From Ruania alkalisoli (GTDB lineage Bacteria; Actinomycetota; Actinomycetes; Actinomycetales; Beutenbergiaceae), in assembly GCF_014960965.1 (NCBI RefSeq), contig NZ_CP063169.1, positions 2,637,581-2,701,580 of the forward strand: a stretch of DNA of 64,000 bases. The letters are read 5' to 3'. Shown piece by piece: positions 25,637 through 34,733 of the stretch (position 1 is the stretch's first letter; each line of letters starts with the position of its first letter). The notes below the pieces were generated by a model. The model saw only the letters and a program-made list of their open reading frames with translations, did no database searches and was not told the DNA's origin. A program made the position numbers and the translations under genes.

Positions 25637-26870
25637 CGGCCATCTCCTCCACTTGTTCGATGTCGGACTCCGCGCCCGTCAACTTCCCGGAGAACGCCGC
25701 TACCAACAATGACCTCTTCAGCGAGTTGGCCCGCCGCGCAGCTGTCTCGACCTTGCGCGCAGTCCCGTGGACCGCATACGACCACTCGTCGAGGCGCGCA
25801 ATGAACGCCCGCTGGTGCTCGAGAGATGGAACAGGCAGCGTGATCCGTCGCAGATCGCCCTGGTTCACCTTATAGATTCCAGCTGTCGTGCGGGCGCGGG
25901 CTTCGATCTGACGGCGTACCAGACGAGAGTTCCACACCGCCGTAAGGTAGTCGGGTTGAATTCTTCCAAGATCTGGGCGCATGCGAATCATCGTGTCGGG
26001 ATAGGCGACCAAGTCTGGGTTATCGACGACCCACGCAGCTCGCCCAACAAGTTTCAGACTTCCGTTTCCGCGCGCAACAAACACGTCCCCCGCAGAGACG
26101 AGGAACGGTTTGGCCGCTTCCGCAGACCATCGACCCGTTTTTCGCTGCCTGAGGTCGATGGTCCCATCTCGCATCGCGGTCAAGCGAAGAACAGGGAACC
26201 CGCCATCGGCAGTTGGGACAGATTTTCCATTACTTAGAGGTTGAGCCAATATCTCGGCGAGGTCGCAACTGCGCGATTCCTCCAGTTCCGGAGCAGTGTC
26301 GACGATGGAATCTAAGAAAACGCTGAGGCGCGATTCTGCGAAACGTACACTTTCGGATCCGGCGTCGAGGCGAGAGAAGTGGTCATCGAGAATATCGACT
26401 ATCCGCCGCTGGTCCCTGATCGACGGCACCGGTACCTCGATCGGCTTCACGCGGGAAGGTTGCGCACGCATCAGTGACCCACCCACGCCTGAAACGGTCG
26501 ACATGAATTGCTGATGGAACTGGTCCGAGACCAGAAAGTAGCGCAAGAAGGCGGGGACTAGCACTTCCGAACGGAACGTGATCCACTCCGTCGACGCGAT
26601 CTGTCGGCGCTTACCCCTCGGGCCGACCACCCTCGCTCGGCGGATGTGGGGCACGATCTTTGACACGATCACGTCGCCCGGGGCGACGACTCTCTTGCTA
26701 GACCCGACATCGGCACCGCGCACCACATCGAACCCGCCGCGATCATGAGCAGGGATGCTGTAAAGGTCGAACTCCTCGTCAGGGAACTGCGCCGGGTTGA
26801 CGGCCCCCCCACGCTCAACCATAAAGTCACCGAGCTTCGCTGCTACCCAGCGGCGAGTTGCCTCCGTCAC
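25629..26870 (-). CDS. hsdS: Type I restriction-modification specificity subunit
   Basis: A 413-residue HsdS with two target-recognition halves, each closed by the conserved PVPSxxxQRxxxxxLD block (PVPSIRDQRRIVDILDDHF and PVPSLEHQRAFIARLDEW) and followed by a coiled spacer. The two halves would read the two parts of a split recognition site; the site itself cannot be predicted here. It starts at GTG 26870, overlapping the hsdR stop as GTGA, and runs into hsdM. Confidence 0.94.
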   Translation of the reverse strand: MTEATRRWVAAKLGDFMVERGGAVNPAQFPDEEFDLYSIPAHDRGGFDVVRGADVGSSKRVVAPGDVIVSKIVPHIRRARVVGPRGKRRQIASTEWITFRSEVLVPAFLRYFLVSDQFHQQFMSTVSGVGGSLMRAQPSRVKPIEVPVPSIRDQRRIVDILDDHFSRLDAGSESVRFAESRLSVFLDSIVDTAPELEESRSCDLAEILAQPLSNGKSVPTADGGFPVLRLTAMRDGTIDLRQRKTGRWSAEAAKPFLVSAGDVFVARGNGSLKLVGRAAWVVDNPDLVAYPDTMIRMRPDLGRIQPDYLTAVWNSRLVRRQIEARARTTAGIYKVNQGDLRRITLPVPSLEHQRAFIARLDEWSYAVHGTARKVETAARRANSLKRSLLVAAFSGKLTGAESDIEQVEEMAGV

Positions 26871-29641
26871 GCGGTAAGCTCCTCGTTGAGCTGATCGAGC
26901 AGAGCACCGGCGTCGTCGCCGAGGTCGCGGAGAGCGCCGCCGATACCACCCTTCTCGTCGAAGGGCGCCTGTTCAAGGTCGTCGGCAGTAATGCCTGCGG
27001 AGTTTGAGATCACGTCGACCATGCGGTCGAGCCACCACCTTTGCGTGTCGGTGAACTGGGCCCCGGCCTGTTCCTGGGCGAGAAGCCAGCCTATGTATCG
27101 TTCAGCGACTGCGTCGGCGAACGGGATCAGTTCAGAGTCTGCGCCGAGCGTATATCGCACCAGGGACACGACGTCCGTGAGACGGGGCTTGTCGCGGTGA
27201 CGTACACGACCTACATCGACCTGCTCGTACGCAGCCCAGACAATGTCCGGAGTCCAGTTGTACGGGGGCCGGGCGATGCGGTCGGCGAGCTCTTTGATCG
27301 CTTCGAACGAGACCCGGCGGGACTTGGCCTCGTCCATGACCTGGATAGCGGTGATCTCGTCGCGGTGCTCGTTCAGATACTTCGCCCAGTCCTCAACGAC
27401 CGACTTGGCGCGCTCGGGATCGACGACACCATAGGCATCGACCAATTCGTCGGCGTTATAGTCGTCTATGATCTGGTCGTGGGTACGGCGCAGTTCCATG
27501 ATGCGGGTCCGCAGGTCCGGGTTTGCTGCCAACGGTTCGATCGCCGCCTCGATGATGTTCTCGATGACCTGGGCTGGATCGGCGTCTTCGCCGCCGGCAT
27601 CGTCGAGGGCGGCGGCCTGCTTGTCGGCGTCGACGGCGTCGACCAGGCCGCGGACGACCTGCTTGAGAGACCCGCCAGCGACCTTGTCGATCTCGGCTCG
27701 CTCATCCGGAGTGAGTTGCAGCTCAAGCGCGGACAGGCGCGAGGCGAGGGTGGCGACCTCGTCCTCGGTGATTGTCAGGTTCGCTGCCTTCTTCAATAGC
27801 TGCACGAGCGAAACGGACTTCCGCCGGTTCAGAGGCGGCTCGACGAAGTCGTGCTCAGTCACGCCCACGCCGTCGACGATCACGAAGCGAGTCTTCTCCT
27901 TGGCGGCCGGATCCGGGGTGACGGCCTGGAAGTCCGCGGTCGCGATGGTGCGAGCGCCGCGGCCCTTCATCTGCTCGAAGTACTGAGCCGTCTTGACGTC
28001 CCTCAGGAAGAACACGCATTCTAGCGGCTTGACGTCCGTGCCGGTCGCGATCATGTCGACGGTAACCGCGATGCGCAGCTTCGGGGAGGTGCGAAACGCC
28101 TGGAGTTGGCCCTTAGGGTCGTTGGCGGCGTAGGTGATCTTCGCGGCGAACTCGTTGCCCTTGCCGAACACCTGCCGCACCAGGGTCACGATCTGCTCGG
28201 CGTGCGAGTCGTCTTTGGCGAAGATCAGCGTCTTCGGCACTGCCGAGCGGCCCGGGAAGACTTCGGTAAACAGCCGGTCGCGGAACGTTTCCAGGACCAG
28301 ACGGATCTGGTTGGGGTTCGTCACGGCGCGGTCGAGCTGCCTGGGCGTATAGTCGACGTCCTCGTCGATCTGCTCGATGCGCTGCACGCGGGTGCGCTTG
28401 TCGACTTTGGGGACGAAGATCCCTGCGGGCAGAGTGCCGCCTTCCTCGGTGACCTTTGTCCTGATGCGGTAGATGTCGAAGTCGACGTTGACCTGGTCGG
28501 CGACCGATTCCTGGTACGTGTACGACGAGACCAGATTCTGACGGAAGAAGGCGAACGTCTGTCTACCCGGCGTGGCGGTCAGCCCGACGACGTGAGCGTC
28601 GAAGTACTCCACGACGCTGCGCCACACCCCGTAGATTGACCGGTGTGCCTCGTCGACGATAACCAGATCGAACGTTTCCGGCGGCATGCCGGAGCTGTAC
28701 GTCGCCTGTACCGGGGAGTCAGGCTTCCAGTCGTCGAGCTGCGGGTCGTCCGAACCGAGGACCTCGTTCCCATTCAGGACCTTAAAAACCCGCTGGATCG
28801 TCGAGATCACGACGTTCGACGAGCCGAGCATGCCCGCGCCCGTGAGCTTGTCGACATTGTAGATCTCGGAGAAGCGGCGCCCGTCGTCAGGGGTGGTGTA
28901 GTTCTGGAACTCCGCCAGGGTCTGGTCGGCGAGGTTGTTGCGGTCCACTAGGAACAGAATCTTGGAGAAGCCGCCGTACTTCAGCAGCCGATACGCGAGC
29001 GTCACCGCGGTAAACGTCTTGCCGGCACCCGTGGCCATCTGGATCAGCGAGCGATCGAACCGCTGCTCGACGAGCGATTGCTCGGTGCCGCTAATAGCCT
29101 TGATCTGCGCTGGCCGCAGCCGTTCCACGTCCAGTTCGGGAAGTGCGCGCACCTTGCCCCGCCAGGTCGGGGCAGCCGGGTTCGCATCCGCCTCGCGCAG
29201 GGCGCGGGCAAGTGCTGACGGCTTCGGGAAGTGGAAGACCGCTCGTGCTCGTGGGTCCGGGTCGAACCCGTTGGTGAAGTGCGTCTCCGAGCCCGAGGCC
29301 TCGAAGACAAACGGCAGCCGCCCGTCGATCTCCCGGGCACGCTTGCGATGCCCCTCTGGCAAGCCGGTGGCATACATCGCGGACTGCCACTCGACACCCG
29401 ACAGCGTGGTGCCCTCGGGTTTCGCCTCGATGACGCCAACGACCCTGCGGTCCACGTACAGTAGGTAGTCCACGCGACCGTGGTCGGGTGCCATCACCTG
29501 CTCGCGGACCGCGACACCCTCGCCAGCGAAGAGGTTCAAGGCCTTGCCGTCCTGCACAGCCCAGCCCGCAGCCGTCAACTGGGCATCGATCTTCACGCGT
29601 GCCCACGCCTCTGCGGGAAGTTGCTTATCGTTGCTGGCCAT
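26867..29641 (-). CDS. hsdR: Type I restriction endonuclease motor/nuclease subunit
   Basis: A 924-residue HsdR. The nuclease motif has Asp58 (RVDYLL) and Glu72-x-Lys74 (VIEAKPEG). The DEAD-like translocase follows with Walker A ATGAGKT (202-208), a DEAH box (IVDEAHRS) and TATPG; the C-terminal helical region resembles the EcoEI-type domain that binds the methylase. The start ATG 29641 is chosen because TAGGAT lies seven bases upstream and protein homology begins there. First gene of the R-S-M operon. Confidence 0.95.
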   Translation of the reverse strand: MASNDKQLPAEAWARVKIDAQLTAAGWAVQDGKALNLFAGEGVAVREQVMAPDHGRVDYLLYVDRRVVGVIEAKPEGTTLSGVEWQSAMYATGLPEGHRKRAREIDGRLPFVFEASGSETHFTNGFDPDPRARAVFHFPKPSALARALREADANPAAPTWRGKVRALPELDVERLRPAQIKAISGTEQSLVEQRFDRSLIQMATGAGKTFTAVTLAYRLLKYGGFSKILFLVDRNNLADQTLAEFQNYTTPDDGRRFSEIYNVDKLTGAGMLGSSNVVISTIQRVFKVLNGNEVLGSDDPQLDDWKPDSPVQATYSSGMPPETFDLVIVDEAHRSIYGVWRSVVEYFDAHVVGLTATPGRQTFAFFRQNLVSSYTYQESVADQVNVDFDIYRIRTKVTEEGGTLPAGIFVPKVDKRTRVQRIEQIDEDVDYTPRQLDRAVTNPNQIRLVLETFRDRLFTEVFPGRSAVPKTLIFAKDDSHAEQIVTLVRQVFGKGNEFAAKITYAANDPKGQLQAFRTSPKLRIAVTVDMIATGTDVKPLECVFFLRDVKTAQYFEQMKGRGARTIATADFQAVTPDPAAKEKTRFVIVDGVGVTEHDFVEPPLNRRKSVSLVQLLKKAANLTITEDEVATLASRLSALELQLTPDERAEIDKVAGGSLKQVVRGLVDAVDADKQAAALDDAGGEDADPAQVIENIIEAAIEPLAANPDLRTRIMELRRTHDQIIDDYNADELVDAYGVVDPERAKSVVEDWAKYLNEHRDEITAIQVMDEAKSRRVSFEAIKELADRIARPPYNWTPDIVWAAYEQVDVGRVRHRDKPRLTDVVSLVRYTLGADSELIPFADAVAERYIGWLLAQEQAGAQFTDTQRWWLDRMVDVISNSAGITADDLEQAPFDEKGGIGGALRDLGDDAGALLDQLNEELTA

Positions 29642-29648
29642 CGCCACG

Positions 29649-29654
29649 ATCCTA
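29649..29654 (-). promoter_or_regulatory. Possible leaderless -10 box of hsdR
   Basis: On the minus strand TAGGAT lies seven bases before the hsdR ATG, the spacing of leaderless actinobacterial promoters. A second candidate, TATACT (29704-29699), lies further upstream. No clear -35 accompanies either. Confidence 0.35.
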
Positions 29655-29811
29655 AGCGAATCCGCACGTGACGCATGCGATGGTCGAGGTGCTGGAGGAG
29701 TATACGGGTGAGACCCTGCCGACGGCTGGAAGCAGCGCGACGTCGTGGGCCGCTCCGCGCAGCCGGCAAAACGGCGGCCTCCGTGCACTTGCGCGATGCT
29801 CAGGTTCGTTC

Positions 29812-30540
29812 TCAGTGACCCACTTCAGCGACGCCGTGCTCGGCTTGCTCGCGCGTGAACCCTTCGAACAGCAACTGATCCAACAGGCCTTGCCGTGAGA
29901 AGGACGAATAGTCCAAGTACTGCTCAGTCATCGCTGCAGCTTGCTCGTCCCCGTCGGGCTCGACGCGATCGAAGGCAAAGGTCACATTATCAGTGGAGTA
30001 GTCCCGAACTCGAGTTGACCGATCAAGCCGGAACGTGACAACGAGCTGTGGTCAAGCAAACTCCGGGAAGTGTCCACCGCGCTGCTCTGAGCCAGGCTGA
30101 ACTCCGGTTCCGGCTAGGGTTCGGGCTCCGGCTCAGGTTGCGATGTCTCCTCCGGTGGTGCCGTCGTTTCCTCGGGCTCAGCAGTTGTCGGCTCAGTCGA
30201 GGCGGTCGGTGTGGCTACCGCTTCGTCGCTATCAGTCCCATTCGCGAGATTGCCGACGATAAGGAGGAACACCACCGCGCCAACGACGATCAATTGCCAC
30301 TTGCTGCGCCTCTTGCGTGCAGGCGATCCGCCGCTATTCACCGGCGACTCGCCCGGCGGCTGCTGCGAATAGGCTCCGGGCGGAGGCAGCGGCCCAGGTA
30401 GTGTCCGCCACGACCTCCGGGCGGAGGGCCTACAGGGTACTGACCCTAGCTAGACGGCTGCGAGCCCTCCGGCTGCTGAGGGTTGCCCTGCGATGCGCCA
30501 TGTGAGGGCTGGCCAGGGTTCTGCCGAGGTCGTAGGTCAT
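29812..30540 (-). pseudogene. Decayed Ltp-family (host cell surface-exposed lipoprotein) gene
   Basis: Reading the minus strand across frames rebuilds one protein: a Pro/Gln/Gly-rich head (RQNPGQPSHGASQGNPQQPE), an in-frame TAG, PGPLPPPGAYSQQPPGESP, the membrane segment WQLIVVGAVVFLLIVGNL, a Thr/Pro/Glu linker, a TAG after EPEPEP, then Ltp repeats (SLLDHSSLSRSGLIGQLEF, and after another frameshift YLDYSSFSRQGLLDQLLFEG) to a stop at 29812. At least two nonsense codons and two or more frameshifts are needed, so it is dead. Ltp proteins of some phages block superinfection, which fits the neighbouring defence genes. Domain calls are from memory of the family. Confidence 0.75.
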
Positions 30541-30727
30541 GCCGCGTCACCATCCGGCCGACCGACGTCAAAGATCAGGGTAAAGATGGCAGCGCTACCA
30601 CAACGTGATGCGGCGGGCTACGGCTAGCAAGGTGCTCGTTGCTTCCGTGACCCGGCCGTTGAACACAGAGTGCAACGGATGACTGGACGATCGCGAGGCC
30701 CACATCGCCCTGACTTCATCGGCGCGG

Positions 30728-31582
30728 TCAGCGATCGGAGCGTTCGAGCAGTTGCAGGGCGGCGCCGAGCATCGCGACGTCCAGGAACGTTCCGTCGTCG
30801 AGTACCACTGTTCCGGCGCCGTCGGCCCCCGCGGAGCCGACGCGGTCGACAATCTCCTGAGCCCGGGCGATCTCTGCTTCCGTGGGCCGGAAGGCATCGC
30901 GGATCACGGGCAGTTGCGCTGGGTGGATCGCGGAACGTCCCACCAACCCGAGCGCCTTGCCCACCGCGCAACTGCGGGCCAGGCCGTCCGTGTCCTTCAC
31001 GTCGGCCCACACGCTCATCTGGGGGGCCGGGAGTCCGGCAGCCGCGGCGGCGACGACGAGCCGTGAGCGCACCCAGGCCAATCCGGGCTCCCCCGCCTCG
31101 CCAGCTGCCAGACCCAACTCCGCACGCAGGTCGGCCTCGCCCAGGGTCACCGTCGCTACGCCGGCGCTGGCGATCTCGAACGCTCGCTCGATGCCGATCG
31201 CGGTCTCGATCAGGGCGTGCACGGCACGACCGGGCAGTGCCGCCTGGATAGCCGCGACGTCATCGGGGCCGTTGACCTTCGGCAGGCGGACGCCGATGTC
31301 CTCGTTCAACTCCCCCACCGCGGCCAGGTCGTCCTGGTGCCAGGCCGAGCCGCGGGCATTCATCCGGACCTGAACGTTCGGGAGGCCCGAACCAGACCGG
31401 CCGTCACCAACATGACCAGCACCCACCCGGGCACGTGCATCTGCCAAGGATTCCCGTGCCAGCTGCTTGTGTGAGGGGGCGACTGCGTCCTCGAGGTCGA
31501 CGATCACGCAGTCCGCACCGGAGGCGAGTGCCTTGGCCACGCGGTCGGGCCGGTCGCCGGGGACGTAGAGCGAGGTCAGCAT
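30728..31582 (-). CDS. HpcH/HpaI (CitE-like) CoA-ester lyase
   Basis: A 284-residue TIM-barrel lyase. SLYVPGDRPDRVAKAL opens it, DCVIVDLEDAV carries the metal-ligand acidic pair, and ALIETAIGI and IHPAQLPVI complete the family pattern. Relatives split malyl-, citramalyl- or citryl-CoA to acetyl- or propionyl-CoA plus an oxoacid. It overlaps the CaiB/BaiF gene by seven bases, so the pair likely activates a hydroxy-acid to its CoA ester and then cleaves it. It is last in a long operon. The substrate is unknown. Confidence 0.9.
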   Translation of the reverse strand: MLTSLYVPGDRPDRVAKALASGADCVIVDLEDAVAPSHKQLARESLADARARVGAGHVGDGRSGSGLPNVQVRMNARGSAWHQDDLAAVGELNEDIGVRLPKVNGPDDVAAIQAALPGRAVHALIETAIGIERAFEIASAGVATVTLGEADLRAELGLAAGEAGEPGLAWVRSRLVVAAAAAGLPAPQMSVWADVKDTDGLARSCAVGKALGLVGRSAIHPAQLPVIRDAFRPTEAEIARAQEIVDRVGSAGADGAGTVVLDDGTFLDVAMLGAALQLLERSDR

Positions 31583-32763
31583 GCGCCGTCCTCCCGCATG
31601 GTGTGGATCTCCTCGTCCGAGAAATCAAGCTCCCCCAGCAGCGCCTCGGTATCCGCGCCCGGAGTACGGCCTGTCCAGGCGATGCGCGAGTCCGCACCCG
31701 ACATCCGGAACAGTGGACCCTGCATCTTCATGTCGCCGAGTACCGGGTCTTCGATGCCGTGAATCGTGCCGAGCGCTTGGAAGTGCGGGTCGGCCATGAT
31801 GTCGCCGGCGTCATAGATCGGCGCAACCGCGGCGTGCACCCGTTCGAACTCGGCCACCACCTCATCGCGGGAGCGCTCGGCGATCCATGCGCCCACGGCC
31901 TCGTCCAGTTCGTCGGCATGTCGTGCACGTCCGGCGCCGGTGGCGAACCACTCCTCGCGGGTCAGTTCGGGCCGGCCGACCAGCTCCATCACCCGTTCGG
32001 CGATCGACTGAGCGCTTGTGCTCACCGCGACCCATTTCGCGTCCGCGGTCAGATACGCATTGCGCGGGGCGTTGTTCGCCGACCGATTTCCGGTCCGCGG
32101 CTGCACCGTGCCGAGCTGATCCCAGCGGGTGATCTGCGGGCCCAGCATCGCCAGGATCGGCTCGATGATCGCGATGTCCAGCTCCTGGCCCGCACCCGTG
32201 CGGGCTCGATGATGCAGCGCCGTCATCACCGCATAGGCAGTGGTCAGCGAGGCGACCCCATCGGCCAGCCCGAACGGCGGCAGCGTGGGCGGCCCGTCCG
32301 GCTCGCCGGTCATCGCCGCGAACCCGCTCATCGCCTCCGCCAGCGTGCCGAACCCCGGCCGCGACCGATACGGCCCCTTCTGCCCGAAGCCGGTCACCCG
32401 GGCGAGCACCAGCCCGGGGTTCTTCGCCGAAAGCTGCTCATATCCCAGCCCCCACTTCTCCAGGGTGCCGGGGCGGAAGTTCTCAATCACCACATCCGCC
32501 CGCTCGGCCAGGCGCAGGAACGCCTCCACCCCACCGGCGGTGTGCAGATCGAGGGTCACCGTCTCCTTATTCCTGCCCAGGGTCTTCCACCACAGGTTCT
32601 CCCCGTCCTTGGCCGGGCCGTGCCCGCGCGAGGGATCGGGGCGCTGAGGGTGCTCCACCTTGATCACCCGGGCGCCCATGTCGCCCAGGTGCATCGCCGC
32701 CATCGGGCCGGCGAACAGGGTGGAGGCGTCCACCACCAGCAGGTCATCGAGCGGAGTGCCCAT
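31576..32763 (-). CDS. CaiB/BaiF family (class III) CoA-transferase
   Basis: A 395-residue protein with the family opening PLDDLLVVDASTLFAGPMAA, the CoA-binding stretch IKVEHPQRPDPSRGHG, and VIENFRPGTLEKWGL. These enzymes move CoA between carboxylates through an aspartyl-CoA thioester. The ATG overlaps the previous stop (TGATG). With the CitE-like lyase next to it, it probably activates a dicarboxylate or hydroxy-acid produced by the upstream hydrolases; this is inference. Confidence 0.92.
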   Translation of the reverse strand: MGTPLDDLLVVDASTLFAGPMAAMHLGDMGARVIKVEHPQRPDPSRGHGPAKDGENLWWKTLGRNKETVTLDLHTAGGVEAFLRLAERADVVIENFRPGTLEKWGLGYEQLSAKNPGLVLARVTGFGQKGPYRSRPGFGTLAEAMSGFAAMTGEPDGPPTLPPFGLADGVASLTTAYAVMTALHHRARTGAGQELDIAIIEPILAMLGPQITRWDQLGTVQPRTGNRSANNAPRNAYLTADAKWVAVSTSAQSIAERVMELVGRPELTREEWFATGAGRARHADELDEAVGAWIAERSRDEVVAEFERVHAAVAPIYDAGDIMADPHFQALGTIHGIEDPVLGDMKMQGPLFRMSGADSRIAWTGRTPGADTEALLGELDFSDEEIHTMREDGAC

Positions 32764-34733
32764 CAGTTCTCACCGTCCCAGCAGACCCTGAACCCGATCG
32801 AGGGCGAGGCGTCCACGCCCAGACCCGGCAGCAGGAACTTCAGCGCAAACTCCGGGGACTGCACTCCCCCATCGACGTACCAGTCCGAGCCCTCACTCTT
32901 GTGCTCGGCGCCGCCCTTGAGCATCACGAACCGGGTGCGCCCATCCGAGTGCTCCGACTCGGTCCAATTCCACTCCGCGGGCGTGCGGCGCTCGAACCCG
33001 TACCGAGTCGCAGCCAACTGCCACTCGTCCTCGGTAGGCAACCGGCCACCGGCCCACGCGGCGAACTGGCGGGCGCGAGCGAAGGTGACGCCCGTCGCCG
33101 GATGGTCAGCAGCCGGATCGACGCCAGAGTCCACTGCCTCGCCAAGAGCCTCGAGGAACTGCACGTACTCAGCCGCGGAAACCTCCCGGGCAGCCACACG
33201 GACGCCGTCGGAAATCTGCACAACACGCTCCAGCGTGCGCTGATCGTGCAACCGCGGCGGCAGCGGCTTCCACTCCTCCACGTACGGGGCGCCGTCGTAC
33301 ATACCGGTCTCGCGCTGGCGGTGCCGGACGGTGAGCACGTGCTCCCCGGCGGGCACCTCGACTACATCGGCACACAAGGCCGAAACGAGCGCTGCCTCCG
33401 CCTTCGGGCCGGTCCAGGAAGGTGCGCTGAGCCGCACCGCCCGGCGGTGCGGGAACGAGGAGTCGCGAACGGGCGGCTCAAAGTGAACGTCGGCGACCTC
33501 GGCGGGTAGTGCTGCGCCGTCGGAGAGATGAACCAGCGCTGCCACGCCCTGGGCGGGCACGATCACCTCGGCCTCCCCGTGCTGGAGCGGGCCGTCGAAG
33601 GTGACCCACGTACCGGGGCCGGAGGTGTAGGTGACGTCCTCATCGCTGGTGTTGACTAGCGTGTAGAGGGTGACGCCGTCGAGCTCGAACGTCGAGGCGA
33701 ACACTGGCGGCTCGCACACCGCCAGCGGGGTCCACTCGCCCTCGGTGATCCAACGGTGCATGGCGCGCTGTACGGGCAGCATCCGGCGCAGGGTGGCGGC
33801 GTCGCGCTCGTTCCAGCCGACCCAGACGCCGAAGACGACCTCCCAGACCATCACGCCGACGCCGTTCAGCCACGCCGAGCGCAGCTCGGCGGCATGGTCG
33901 CGGTTCCAGCGGCGGATGTGGTGCTGCATGTGCCGGCGCTCGAACCACCGCGCCCGCAGCACCCCCGGGATCTCGGAGTCGGCGAACCACTGCGCCCAGG
34001 AGAGTGCGTGGTCGGCGACCCGCTCGGTCACCAGCTTCGACTCCCCCTCCAAGCCGATGCCCGGGCGCGCCGCCTCCATCGCGGCCACGAACTCCGGGTC
34101 AGCCTTCTTCAGGGTGTCGAGGAAGACGCCGTCGGCGTTCAGGTGGCGAACCACGCTGGCGAGATCTTCGGCGTCGGTGTTGCCGGTGCGGCGGGTGCCG
34201 GTATCCCACGGGTTGTAGTCGACGAACACCGCGACCCCGTGCTCATGCAGGGTGGCGGCGGCCTCGGCCAGGCCCGGGACGTCGTGGAAGTCCCATTGGT
34301 TGCGCTCGTCGATGCCGATGATCGGGTAGGCATGCCAGAGCACGACGCCGTCGAGGCCGCCGAAGCGGTCCTGGGCGTCTGTGAGGAAGCGTTCCGGGGT
34401 GAAGACCTGGGCTTCGAAGTCGAAGAACAACTCATCCCACAGCCAGGTCTGCGCCACGGTGAAGCAGCGGTTCGCCCACTGGGCTTCCGGGGCGTCGTAG
34501 CGGGTGGGGGTGCCGTACCGGGCAAGAGCGCCCGCGCGCCAGGCGTGGAGCTGCTTGCGCCAAGCGTCCAGCGTGGCCTGGTCGGGTGGGTCGGCCTGGG
34601 TGCCGGGGGCGGCGAGGATCTTCGCCTCGTCTAGCGCCTCGGCAACTTCGCCACCTGTGAGGTCGCCGGTCAGCGGGACCTCGGTGGGCAGGTCGAGGGG
34701 GCGTGGGACGAGGGGGTCGAAGCCGCCGCTCAT
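32763..34733 (-). CDS. Glycosidase-like barrel fused to SUMF1/FGE-type domain
   Basis: A 656-residue two-domain protein. Residues about 90-400 look like a TIM-barrel glycoside-hydrolase-like region (VVLWHAYPIIGIDERNQW, VFVDYNPWDTG, ADGVFLDTLKKAD). Residues about 530-656 match the sulfatase-modifying-factor fold: DHPATGVTFARARQFAAWAG, GRLPTEDEWQLAA, WNWTES, LKGGA and the closing GFRVC. No sulfatase gene is near, so the SUMF1 part may be structural or carbohydrate-related. The start overlaps the ADP-ribosylglycohydrolase stop (ATGA). No signal peptide, so it acts inside the cell. Confidence 0.75.
   Translation of the reverse strand: MSGGFDPLVPRPLDLPTEVPLTGDLTGGEVAEALDEAKILAAPGTQADPPDQATLDAWRKQLHAWRAGALARYGTPTRYDAPEAQWANRCFTVAQTWLWDELFFDFEAQVFTPERFLTDAQDRFGGLDGVVLWHAYPIIGIDERNQWDFHDVPGLAEAAATLHEHGVAVFVDYNPWDTGTRRTGNTDAEDLASVVRHLNADGVFLDTLKKADPEFVAAMEAARPGIGLEGESKLVTERVADHALSWAQWFADSEIPGVLRARWFERRHMQHHIRRWNRDHAAELRSAWLNGVGVMVWEVVFGVWVGWNERDAATLRRMLPVQRAMHRWITEGEWTPLAVCEPPVFASTFELDGVTLYTLVNTSDEDVTYTSGPGTWVTFDGPLQHGEAEVIVPAQGVAALVHLSDGAALPAEVADVHFEPPVRDSSFPHRRAVRLSAPSWTGPKAEAALVSALCADVVEVPAGEHVLTVRHRQRETGMYDGAPYVEEWKPLPPRLHDQRTLERVVQISDGVRVAAREVSAAEYVQFLEALGEAVDSGVDPAADHPATGVTFARARQFAAWAGGRLPTEDEWQLAATRYGFERRTPAEWNWTESEHSDGRTRFVMLKGGAEHKSEGSDWYVDGGVQSPEFALKFLLPGLGVDASPSIGFRVCWDGEN

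Noticed and set aside
17178-30727. Attachment sites or a tRNA flanking the defence island
   Set aside because: I found no tRNA-like sequence, integrase or matching direct repeats at the two edges.
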